This document shows positions 52,843 through 60,387 of a DNA stretch of 64,000 nt, one piece after another. Below the pieces are notes generated by a model. The model worked only from the letters and a program-made list of their open reading frames with translations. It had not been told where the DNA came from and ran no database searches. The stretch lies in the NCBI RefSeq assembly GCF_014647795.1, contig NZ_BMPW01000004.1, forward strand, positions 124,001 to 188,000, read 5' to 3'. Every line of letters begins with the position of its first letter. The first letter of the stretch is position 1. The translations under genes were made by a program, and so were the position numbers. Source of the stretch: Actinoplanes campanulatus (GTDB lineage: Bacteria > Actinomycetota > Actinomycetes > Mycobacteriales > Micromonosporaceae).

Positions 52843-54120
52843 TCAGATCTTTTTTCTGATCCAGGCCACGCATGTCTTGTCGACGACGGTGAAGGGCTTC
52901 CCGAACGAGGCACGTGACGCCGCGTCGACTTCCTCACCGCGCCGCAGGACCCGGTAGGCGAAGTCGAGCAGCTTGCGCTCACCGTACCGATCGGCGAGGC
53001 AGCCCGTGGCCATGTGGCTGTGCGCGTACATGGTGTGGACGGTCAGATCGTCACTCTTCCCGGTCAGCCCGGGCAGGACGATCGACTTCGGGGCGCCGCG
53101 CCTGGCGAAGGACCGGCGCAGCACCGAGGCGCTGCCGGTGTTCGGCGCCTCGGCCGGTGCGGACCCGATGTACTCGGCGATGCCCTCGACCAGCCAGTCC
53201 TCATCGTCATCGGCCCAGTAGACGGCCGGCAGCAGGGTGACGGCGTGCCCCATCTCGTGCTGGATCGTCTCGCGCAGCTGGCGGTCGGAGTCCAGCACCC
53301 TGCCGGCGTTCAGGACGAGGTCGCTTCCGGTCTGGTTCAGAGACTTGTGGTAGCCGGCCACCCATTTCCTCTTCTCCCCGCCGTACCAGGTCTTCCAAGC
53401 CTTGTCGTCGGCGAGATAGACCCGGTAACGCTTCGGCGGGGTGCCGGTGGCGGCCGCGAAACGGTCGGCAACCGCGGCGGCCTTCTCGGCGAGGCGCAGC
53501 ACCCGCGGCAGCTGCTTCGCCAACTTGGCCGGCGCCGCGACGATGACCCGCGAGCCTCGGAGGAACCGCAGATCAGCGCTTTGCCAGGGGGCCGGTTCCA
53601 GATGATTGAGGAGGGGCGACTTCTCGACGGCGGTCGCGATGTAGGAGCCGTCGCGGCGCGCCATCGACAGCGTGTAGAACATCTTCGGTGGGCCGGAGCC
53701 GGCGCCGGAGACCCAGGACGCGCACTCGACAGCGCTCAGGCAGTAGCCGAGCTCCACACCGACGGACACCTGAGACTCGCCGTACTCCCGGAAGAGGAAG
53801 TCGATTTGGGCGTGACTGACCTCGAGGGTTCGCAGGTTGCGATAGAGCATCCGGAACCTGCCGTGCAGGGCCGGGTCGAGCGGCGCCAGCCAGCCTCGCT
53901 CGTCCCCGGCGACCAGCGCCTTCGCCTGTGCGTCGAAGGCCTCCTTGATGTCGGCCCGCGCCTCGGCCTCCGGGCTGTAGTAGGAGGGGCTGGCGCTCGG
54001 CTGCGGCGTCGCGGTGGCGGGCCGCTCCCGCTCCGGCCAGAACACCGCGGCCCCGGCGACGACGGCCAGCACCGTGACCGCGAGGGCGGCCGCCTTCTTC
54101 GAAACATGCAGATCCGCCAT
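52843..54120 (-). CDS. Exported gluzincin-like metallopeptidase homologue
   Basis: 425 residues from ATG 54120; a distal ATG at 54138 is possible. An N-terminal helix (AAALAVTVLAVVAGAAVFW) anchors or exports it. Residues about 60-175 form an NTF2/SnoaL-like domain (IKEAFDAQAKALVAGDERGW, MFYTLSMARRDGSYI). The C-terminal part has HEMGHAVTLLP with the zinc-binding HExxH and a downstream EGIAEY that would give the third ligand, as in peptidase MA (M1/M61-like) families. So it should cut peptides outside the membrane; targets unknown. It converges with nothing and ends 72 bp from the RibD-like gene. Confidence 0.82.
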   Translation of the reverse strand: MADLHVSKKAAALAVTVLAVVAGAAVFWPERERPATATPQPSASPSYYSPEAEARADIKEAFDAQAKALVAGDERGWLAPLDPALHGRFRMLYRNLRTLEVSHAQIDFLFREYGESQVSVGVELGYCLSAVECASWVSGAGSGPPKMFYTLSMARRDGSYIATAVEKSPLLNHLEPAPWQSADLRFLRGSRVIVAAPAKLAKQLPRVLRLAEKAAAVADRFAAATGTPPKRYRVYLADDKAWKTWYGGEKRKWVAGYHKSLNQTGSDLVLNAGRVLDSDRQLRETIQHEMGHAVTLLPAVYWADDDEDWLVEGIAEYIGSAPAEAPNTGSASVLRRSFARRGAPKSIVLPGLTGKSDDLTVHTMYAHSHMATGCLADRYGERKLLDFAYRVLRRGEEVDAASRASFGKPFTVVDKTCVAWIRKKI

Positions 54121-54305
54121 GATCGAGGATCTAAGCATCTACTCCCGCGGATTCACCGACCGGGTCAGTGGGGTGCAGCGCGTGCTCCACTGAGTCACCA
54201 TCTGCGAATTATCGCCGGTCAACCTTTGTCAGGCGGCGTCCGATCCGGGGCCCGGCGGCTGTCAGGGACGGCAGACTGGGCGGGTGTACCGATCGGTAGG
54301 ACAGG

Positions 54306-54333
54306 CGACGGCCCGCTGGCAGGCGGGCCGTCG
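54306..54333 (+). promoter_or_regulatory. Leader hairpin before small membrane protein
   Basis: CGACGGCCCGC and GCGGGCCGTCG are perfect 11-base complements with a 6-base loop, 52 bp upstream of the start at 54386. It may be an attenuator or the end of an upstream transcript. Confidence 0.45.
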
Positions 54334-54385
54334 AGTTGCTCGGTACCGGAAACGACCGTGCGAGGACCATCACCAGGGGAGCAAC

Positions 54386-54622
54386 ATGAGTACGTTATCC
54401 AATCGGCCGGGCCGCCGACAGGAGAGTCCCGATCATCGGGCCGGGGTCATCAAGACCTCGCTCACCGTCGCCGGGGCGTCCGCCGTGGGGCTGACCGGGA
54501 TCATCGGCGCCGCGGCCTACGGGGCGATCCCCGCCGGTCTCGCGTACTCCGCGGTCGGGGCCTTCGCGTTGATCATGCTGTGTGCGCTGGGCGTGGTGAC
54601 CGTCTACATCCGCCGCGGCTGA
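54386..54622 (+). CDS. Small hypothetical membrane protein
   Basis: 78 residues, AGGGGA six bases before the ATG. A hydrophilic N-terminus of about 25 residues (rich in R, D, E) is followed by two helices with a short turn (VAGASAVGLTGIIGAAAYG and AYSAVGAFALIMLCALGVVT) and the end YIRRG. No family is recognised. Element B begins 11 bp after its stop. Confidence 0.65.
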   Translation: MSTLSNRPGRRQESPDHRAGVIKTSLTVAGASAVGLTGIIGAAAYGAIPAGLAYSAVGAFALIMLCALGVVTVYIRRG

Positions 54623-54632
54623 AGATCGTTCG

Positions 54633-56062
54633 TGGTCGAGGTCCGCGTTTGATTCCTTTTGCGGTACGCGTGACCTCGTCCCGCCTCATCTGGACCGTCC
54701 CGTCCGGTCGGCGCGAGCCCGGTGCCCGCTTCGGCCTTTGCCGCGCCCGCCGGGCTGAGTCCCTGCCGCTCCGCTGCGCGAAGCGGCCCTAATCGGGAGG
54801 AAGTAGGTCTACTTTCGAGTTAGATCGGTGCCCGGGCAGGCCGGGCGGGTTGCCACGTCCTCATGTGCCGCCGGTCCCGGCCCGTCGTCCCCACTTTCGG
54901 TCGCGCCGGGCGGGTGGTCGCGGTCCTATTAGGGCGGGCGGGTACGCACGGTGGCAGTGTCGTGGTCGCCTACGTGGCCTATCGCCGCGATGGCCGCTCA
55001 CGTGGCGGGTTCCGTACGCGCCCACCTTCGAAACCCGACCGGCCGGAGCTCCGCGTGAGCGACGACCCCTTTCACCAGCTCATGTGGAATATCGACGCCG
55101 CCGGAGAGTCTCTTTCTCGGTTGTTGCCTGGGCGTCGATGTCAAGTCGCCTGCGCGCGTGTTTCCCGCCTTCGCCGCGAGATCCGGCCGGTCACTGCCGG
55201 CCGTTGGAGCCATCCCGCAATGATCGACGTGAATCTTGGGAAATCGCCGCCGGACGGCGCGATCTTGGCCGTCCGGGAGCCTCTTTCTTGGCTGTCCGCG
55301 CCCATTTCCGCGATCCGTCAACCGAGGGAAGGGCGGTGGGGCCGATCTTGGTGAGTTGCCCACCTGGGGAGGTGGTCAACTCACCAAGATCGCGAAAAGA
55401 TGCCGGGCAAAGCACGCAAAACGGACTCCATGAGGTGCTGAAGTGAGGAAAAGAGGCGCTTTCAACGCAATATGCCTCCTTATTGCCTCGGCGGCGGTTC
55501 ACCCGATGCGGTGCTTGACGTCAGACCGCGGTCAATCAAGCAAAGACTCCGGGCACCCAAGGCGTGCCAGGGAAAATAGATCATGGGCGATGATCTTCCG
55601 CCGGACGACAACCAGGAATCAGGATCGCCCCGAACGCAAATCACCCAAGATCGCCAGCGAGTCGGGATGACGCCGCAGCCATCCGAATGCGCGACGCGAC
55701 ATCGCGGCCACCCGCAACCAAGAAGCAGGTTCCAGTAACAAACCGGATTTACCGCGTGCCCTCACGCACCCACCATCACGGTCACCGCGAGTGACTTTTC
55801 GACGGGTTTCCCGCGGCGCGACCGGAGCGAGCGGCGTGACGGCCGGAAGCAGCGCCCCGGGTGCCTGGCAAGCACCATCGCAACCACCCACCCGGAGCGA
55901 GCGGCAGCACGTGCGGCGGTGTCCAACCGATCTGAGCCCGGCGGGGCGGCACAGGACGGGGTAGGCGGCAAGCGTGCGCCGACCGGACGGGCCGGATAGA
56001 TGAGGCGGGACGGCGTCACGCGTACAAGAAAAGAACCGGAAGCGAAACGCGGGCCTCGACCA
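54633..56062. mobile_element. Noncoding element B with terminal inverted repeats, inverted homologue of element A
   Basis: The left end TGGTCGAGGTCCGCGTTTGA and the inverted right end (CGCGGGCCTCGACCA, to 56062) are the same termini as in element A. The left arm of B (54633-55085) matches the right arm of A inverted, for instance GTGTCGTGGTCGCC and GAGCTCCGCGTGAGCGA; the right arm of B (about 55735-56062) matches the left arm of A inverted, with GTGCTTGCCAGGCACCCGG and GGTGACCGTGATGGT. B has about 500 bp of extra middle sequence with GATCTTGG-type inverted repeats. No ORF is convincing. It ends one base from the stop codon of the XRE-cupin gene. Confidence 0.65.
55343..55392. repeat. Long hairpin of the GATCTTGG family inside element B
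   Basis: CGATCTTGGTGAGTTG with CCCACC pairs with GGTGGTCAACTCACCAAGATCG over 22 bases with one mismatch and a six-base loop. It shares GATCTTGG and GGTGGTCAA with the hairpin array at 17235-17640. Confidence 0.75.
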
Positions 56063-56638
56063 CTATCCCGCCGGGAAACGGTCGCCGTGCGGGCCGTACA
56101 GGTGGAGGATCTCGGCGGGTGAGTCGCCCGCCGGGCCGAACCAATGCGGCGAGCCTGCGTCGAAATCGGCGTTGTCGCCGGGTTTCAGCAACCGCTCGCG
56201 GTCGCCGAGCAGCAGCCGGACCGTGCCCGCGAGCACGTAGAAGAAGGCGTGCCCGGGGTGCGTCACCAGCGTCGGCGTGGCGGTCGTGGGGCTCAGGATC
56301 TGTTTGAACACCTGGATCCGGCCAGGGTAGGTGGTCAACGGGATCACCACGCTGTCGATGCCGGTCCGGGTCTCCCGGTGGTGCGGGGTCAGGTGGGCGC
56401 GCGGGTCGCCGGTCTGCGGGGCGCCGATCATGTGCTCCAGCGACATCCGGTAGACGCGGGCCAGCGGCAGCAGCAGGTCCAGGGTGGGCCGGCGCTTGCC
56501 GGACTCCAGCCGGGACAGCGTGCTCACTGAGATGCCGGTGGCGCCGGCCAGTTCGTCGAGGGTCAGGCCGCGATCCTGCCGGACCCGGTTCAGCCGGGGG
56601 CCGATGTCGCCGATCAGTCGTTCCAGTTCCGCGTCCAC
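56063..56638 (-). CDS. XRE-family regulator with cupin domain
   Basis: 191 residues from GTG 56638. HTH_3 domain (about 8-65): LNRVRQDRGLTLDELAGATG, ISVSTLSRLESGKRRPTLD. Cupin_2 domain (about 110-185): VTHPGHAFFYVLAGTVRLLL, LLKPGDNADFDAGSPHWFGP. It is divergent from an MFS efflux gene with a gap of 52 bp, which is the usual layout of a repressor and its target pump; the cupin probably senses the ligand. Its stop codon TAG lies at the edge of element B. Confidence 0.9.
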   Translation of the reverse strand: MDAELERLIGDIGPRLNRVRQDRGLTLDELAGATGISVSTLSRLESGKRRPTLDLLLPLARVYRMSLEHMIGAPQTGDPRAHLTPHHRETRTGIDSVVIPLTTYPGRIQVFKQILSPTTATPTLVTHPGHAFFYVLAGTVRLLLGDRERLLKPGDNADFDAGSPHWFGPAGDSPAEILHLYGPHGDRFPAG

Positions 56639-56690
56639 CCGAGCATTTTGCGGCCTTCGCAAGACCACTGGGCCGGGGAGGGGTGCCGGC

Positions 56691-58103
56691 ATGACGATCG
56701 GCGCCATGAGAGAGCAACGATGGCTCGTGCTGGCGATCTGCGCCACCAGCATCTTCCTGGTCGGTCTGGACACGACGGCCGTCAACGTGGCGCTGCCCGC
56801 CATCGGCGACGACCTGCGGCTCGCGATCGCCGACCTGGAGTGGGCGGTGGACGCGTACGCCCTGGTTCTGGCCGGCTTGATGATCACTTCCGGTGCGCTG
56901 GCCGACCGGATCGGCCGGCGCCGGGTCTTCCGGCTCGGGCTGGTGCTGTTCGGCGCCGGGTCGGTGGCGTGCGCCCTGGCCCCGTCGATCGGCGTCCTGG
57001 TGGCGGCCCGCGCGTTGCAGGGTGTCGGCGGGTCGATGCTGAGCCCGGTGGCGCTGGCCATCGTGGTAAGCGTGATCACCGATCCACGGGAGCGGGCCCG
57101 GATGATCGGCGTGTGGGCGGCGGTGTTCGGCCTGAGCATGGCGGCCGGGCCGGTGCTCGGCGGGGCGCTGATCACCGGGCTCGGCTGGCGGACCGTGTTC
57201 TGGGCCAACCTGCCGATCATCGCGGTGGTCCTGGTGCTGACCGCGCTCTTCGTGCCGGAGTCGCGTGCCCCGAAGGCCCGCCGGCTCGACCTGCCCGGCC
57301 AGATCCTGCTGGTCGTGCTCCTGGGCGCCACCGTCGCGGTGCTGATCGAGGGCCCGCGCCTTGGCTGGACGTCACCGGCGCTGCTGGCCGGATACCCGGT
57401 GATCGCGGCGGCCCTGGTGGCGTTCGTCCGAGTCGAGTCGCGGACTGCCGAGCCGCTCATCGACCTGGGCCTGTTCCGGCGGCCGCCGTTCGCCGCGGCG
57501 ATCGCCGGCGCGGTGGCCGTCTTCGTGGCATTCAGCGTGACCCTGCTGCTCGGCACCCTCTACCTGCAGCAGGTACGGGGTCTCCGCCCGATCGAGGCGG
57601 GCCTGTTCACGTTGCCGATGGCCCTGGCCACCACGGTGTGCGCGCCGTTGTCCGGCCATCTGGTCGGCAGGCTCGGACCGCGGCTGCCGTTGCGGCTGGC
57701 CGGGACGTGCACCGTGATCGGCGGGGCGCTGCTGGTCGGGCTCGGCGACCGTACCGGGACGGCTCATCTGCTGGTCGCCTACCTGTTCGCCGGGATCGGG
57801 CTGGGGTTCGCGAACGCGCCGATCACCAACACCGCGGTCAGCGGCCTGCCGCCGGAGCGCTCCGGGCTGGCCGGGGGCATCGCCTCGACGGCCCGGCAGG
57901 TCGGCGCCGCGCTCGGCGTGGCGATCGCCGGGGGCATGGTCGCGGGGCTGGGGCCGGACCGGCTGGCCGGGGCGACCCGGCCCGGATGGGTGCTGGTCGC
58001 CGCCTGCGGGCTGGTGATCCTGGCCGTGGCCCAGGCGTCGCCGTCCGGCGTGGCGAGAACCACCGCGGCGCAGCCCGGCCCGGTCGCCGCACCGGCGCGG
58101 TGA
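56691..58103 (+). CDS. MFS drug-efflux transporter, DHA2 (EmrB/QacA) type
   Basis: 470 residues from ATG 56691, with GGGGAGGGG in front; ATG 56706 is possible. Fourteen helices are expected. Motifs: LDTTAVNVALPAIGDDL (motif D1), GALADRIGRRRVFRLGLVLF (motif A), ARALQGVGGSMLSPVALAIV (motif B), GPVLGGALITGLGWRTVFWANLP (motif C, in two overlapping parts). It exports cationic or hydrophobic toxins with protons. The XRE-cupin protein encoded divergently is its probable regulator. The last eight codons belong to a 57-bp tandem repeat that continues past the stop. Confidence 0.92.
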   Translation: MTIGAMREQRWLVLAICATSIFLVGLDTTAVNVALPAIGDDLRLAIADLEWAVDAYALVLAGLMITSGALADRIGRRRVFRLGLVLFGAGSVACALAPSIGVLVAARALQGVGGSMLSPVALAIVVSVITDPRERARMIGVWAAVFGLSMAAGPVLGGALITGLGWRTVFWANLPIIAVVLVLTALFVPESRAPKARRLDLPGQILLVVLLGATVAVLIEGPRLGWTSPALLAGYPVIAAALVAFVRVESRTAEPLIDLGLFRRPPFAAAIAGAVAVFVAFSVTLLLGTLYLQQVRGLRPIEAGLFTLPMALATTVCAPLSGHLVGRLGPRLPLRLAGTCTVIGGALLVGLGDRTGTAHLLVAYLFAGIGLGFANAPITNTAVSGLPPERSGLAGGIASTARQVGAALGVAIAGGMVAGLGPDRLAGATRPGWVLVAACGLVILAVAQASPSGVARTTAAQPGPVAAPAR

Positions 58104-58290
58104 ACGAGGGGTGGCGGGACCGTGGTGGAGCTCGGTCCGGTTGCCGGGCCGGTGCGGTGAGTGGGAGGTGGCGGGAAGGTGGCGCAGCTTGGTCCGGTTG
58201 CCGCACGGTGCGGTGAGTGAGGGGTGGCGGGACCGTGGTGGAGCCTGGTTCGGTCGCCGGGCCGGGGCGGTGAAAGAGGCGGGGCACGCC
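58081..58290 (+). repeat. 57-bp tandem repeat crossing the end of the MFS gene
   Basis: Units start with CGGTYGCCG at 58081, 58138, 58195 and 58251 (57, 57 and 56 bp, then a partial one). Shared core: CGGTGAGTGAGGGGTGGCGG and GACCGTGGTGGAG. The first unit supplies the last MFS codons and its stop. Confidence 0.85.
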
Positions 58291-58311
58291 GTCCACGACG
58301 GCGTGCCCCGC
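58279..58311 (+). terminator. Terminator hairpin for the MFS gene
   Basis: GCGGGGCACGCCGTC and GACGGCGTGCCCCGC are perfect 15-base complements with a 3-base loop. It lies between the convergent MFS and pectate lyase genes. Confidence 0.8.
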
Positions 58312-58314
58312 GGG

Positions 58315-58356
58315 GTGTGCCGCCCCGCCGCCTGGCGAAACGGCGGGGCGGCACAC
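58315..58356 (-). terminator. Terminator hairpin for the pectate lyase gene
   Basis: GTGTGCCGCCCCGCCG and CGGCGGGGCGGCACAC are perfect 16-base complements with a 10-base loop, 10 bp past the minus-strand stop codon. Confidence 0.8.
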
Positions 58357-58366
58357 GTTCGGTGGA

Positions 58367-59935
58367 TCAGCTGGCGAAGGTCTGGAACTCGGCGACCTTC
58401 GGGGTCGCCGTCGCGCCGGTGATGCGGAAGGTGACCTTGGTGGTCGAGGCGGCGGTGAAGGAGATGGAACCCGCACCGGTGCCCGACTTCAGCACCGCCC
58501 CGGTCGCGCCGTTGAGCACCTGCCACGCGCCGATCGCGCCGGTCGAGCCGGACGCCTCGACGATGTTGATGCGGCCGACCGTGGTGGCCGACGACCACTT
58601 GATCGAGATGTCACCGGTGGTGCCGCTCGGCGACCAGTACGTGCTGACGTCGCCGTCCTTGACGTTGCCGTAGCTGGTGCCGCTGGCCTTGCTGGAACCG
58701 TCCGCGCCGGCGCCGATGCTCAGGTTGGTGCCGGACGTCGCGGTCGGCGACGCGGTCGGGCTGGAGGTCGGCGAGGACGTGGGGCTGGAGGTCGGCGACG
58801 AGGTGGGCGAGGCGCTCGGCGACGACGTCACCGAGCAGGTGCCGGTCGACACCTTCAGGCCGGTGTTCGCGCCGGCGGTGGCCGCGACGATCGACGGTAC
58901 GCAGGACGCGTTGTCGGCGGTGAACGAGTACGGGATGCTCACGCTGGTGTTGGACACGACGTTCGGGCCGGCCGGGTTGTTGTCGGTGCCCTTCGCCGAC
59001 CAGGTCACGTTGTCGAAAATGTTCCCGGACACCTGCCAGTAGCCGGCCGCGTCGGTGTAGAAGGTGCCGAGCACGTCCTTCGAGTCCTCGAAGTAGTTGC
59101 TGTCCACACGCGCCTTGGCGCCGGCCCGCGAGTTGATGCCCGACTCGTTGAGGCTCACGTAGTGGTTGTTGTAGATGTGGGCGATCCCGCCGCGCAGCAA
59201 CGGCGTACGCGAATCGATGTTCTGGTATTTGTTGTGGTGGAAGGTGATGTTGCTGTTGCCGGTGTCGGTCTCGCTGGAGCCGATCAGGCCGCCCCGGCCG
59301 GAGTTGCGCAGGATGCTGTAGGACAGCGTCACGTACTCGGTGTCGTCCTTCATGTCGAACAGGCCGTCGAAGCCCTCCGACTCGCCACCGGAGGCCTCGA
59401 GGGTGGCGTGGTCGACCCAGACGTTGCGGACGGTGCTCTCCATGCCGATGGCGTCACCGCCGTTGGAGGTCGGCGAGCCGGACTTCTTGACGTTCTTGAC
59501 CGTCACGTTCTGGATGATGATGTTGCTGGAGTCCCGGATGTGGATGCCCAGCTGGTCGAAGGTCGCACCGGCCCCGACGCCGACGATCGTGACGTTGCTG
59601 ATCTCCTTCAGCTCGATCTTGTCGGCCGCGGTGTTGCAGCTGTCGCCGGACACCTTGGTCGTGTTGCCGTGGTTGATCGTGCCCTCGACCTGGATGATGA
59701 TCGGCGTGTTGCTGGCCGCCCGGGTGCACAGCGCATTGTGGATCTGGGTGCCGGTGGTGGCCTTGACGGTGGTTCCGCCCGCGCCGCCGGTGGTGCCGCC
59801 GTTCTGGCTGGCGAAACCGGTGGCCGCGTTCGCCGCCGCGGAGGCCTCGTGCTGCGGCAGGCCCAGGGCGATCGCGCCGGCCGCGCCGGCCACGCCCAGA
59901 ACCGCGGAGAGTCGCAGAGCGACTGATCGTCTCAT
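58367..59935 (-). CDS. Secreted PL1-family pectate lyase with C-terminal F5/8C-like binding domain
   Basis: 522 residues with signal peptide to ASA-AA. The right-handed beta helix (about 38-350) has VWVDHATLEA (vWiDH motif), FDGLFDMKDDTEYVTLSYS with calcium ligands, FHHNKYQNIDSRTPLLRGG (R-x-P-x-x-R with the catalytic Arg) and HIYNNHYVS. A linker of SPTSSPT repeats (about 365-395) leads to a carbohydrate-binding domain (about 400-522). It cleaves polygalacturonate by beta-elimination and needs Ca2+. A perfect LacI-type operator lies between its -10 and start, tying it to the glucan regulon at 34-44 kb. Confidence 0.94.
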   Translation of the reverse strand: MRRSVALRLSAVLGVAGAAGAIALGLPQHEASAAANAATGFASQNGGTTGGAGGTTVKATTGTQIHNALCTRAASNTPIIIQVEGTINHGNTTKVSGDSCNTAADKIELKEISNVTIVGVGAGATFDQLGIHIRDSSNIIIQNVTVKNVKKSGSPTSNGGDAIGMESTVRNVWVDHATLEASGGESEGFDGLFDMKDDTEYVTLSYSILRNSGRGGLIGSSETDTGNSNITFHHNKYQNIDSRTPLLRGGIAHIYNNHYVSLNESGINSRAGAKARVDSNYFEDSKDVLGTFYTDAAGYWQVSGNIFDNVTWSAKGTDNNPAGPNVVSNTSVSIPYSFTADNASCVPSIVAATAGANTGLKVSTGTCSVTSSPSASPTSSPTSSPTSSPTSSPTASPTATSGTNLSIGAGADGSSKASGTSYGNVKDGDVSTYWSPSGTTGDISIKWSSATTVGRINIVEASGSTGAIGAWQVLNGATGAVLKSGTGAGSISFTAASTTKVTFRITGATATPKVAEFQTFAS

Positions 59936-60032
59936 CTCGCTTCACCTGTTCTCGCGCATCGGGGTGCGCGCATGGGGGATGGGCGGCGGGTGGAACGCTG
60001 GGGATGACCGCCGCGGAGCGCCTCTAGATGCG

Positions 60033-60085
60033 GGAAAGCGCTTTCCTAGTGCGAGAATATAGAGCGACCCGGGTGAATGTGGCAA
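60033..60085 (-). promoter_or_regulatory. Pectate lyase promoter with perfect LacI-type operator O6
   Basis: On the minus strand TTGCCA (60080-60085), an 18-bp spacer and TATATT (60056-60061) precede GGAAAGCGCTTTCC (60033-60046), a perfect 14-bp palindrome that would cover the start region. The gene starts at 59935, about 100 bases on. Confidence 0.75.
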
Positions 60086-60108
60086 GCGCGTTACGCCGAC
60101 CGGACAGC

Positions 60109-60147
60109 GCGACGCCCCAGCCGCAGGGGGACCGGCTGGGGCGTCGC
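60109..60147 (-). terminator. Orphan terminator hairpin
   Basis: GCGACGCCCCAGCC and GGCTGGGGCGTCGC are perfect 14-base complements with an 11-base loop. On the minus strand it follows the gene-tail remnant at 60162-60201, not a full gene. Confidence 0.7.
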
Positions 60148-60161
60148 TGTTCGGGTGGGGG

Positions 60162-60201
60162 TCAGTAACCGAAGTCCTGGGTGTAGTACGGGGTGCCGTG
60201 G
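60162..60201 (-). pseudogene. Tail of a lost secreted-protein gene
   Basis: The minus strand reads HGTPYYTQDFGY-stop, a typical end of exported enzymes, preceded in another frame by EVNGEP and then nothing protein-like. The terminator hairpin follows 15 bases on. This looks like the last dozen codons and terminator of a deleted gene. Too short to assign a family. Confidence 0.35.
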
Positions 60202-60387
60202 GCTCACCGTTGACTTCGGCCTGGCGTGTGTGGGGGTGATCGCCGGGCCGGTGCGCGTGGGTCACCGTCCGGTTGCCGCAGCGCAGGCGCGATGTGTGTC
60301 AGTTCAGTGACGTACGGCAATCCGTCGGGCCGTTGGCCGCGAATCCCGTTCGCCAGCCGAGTTGTGATCGGGCGAAGGGAAGCCGAC

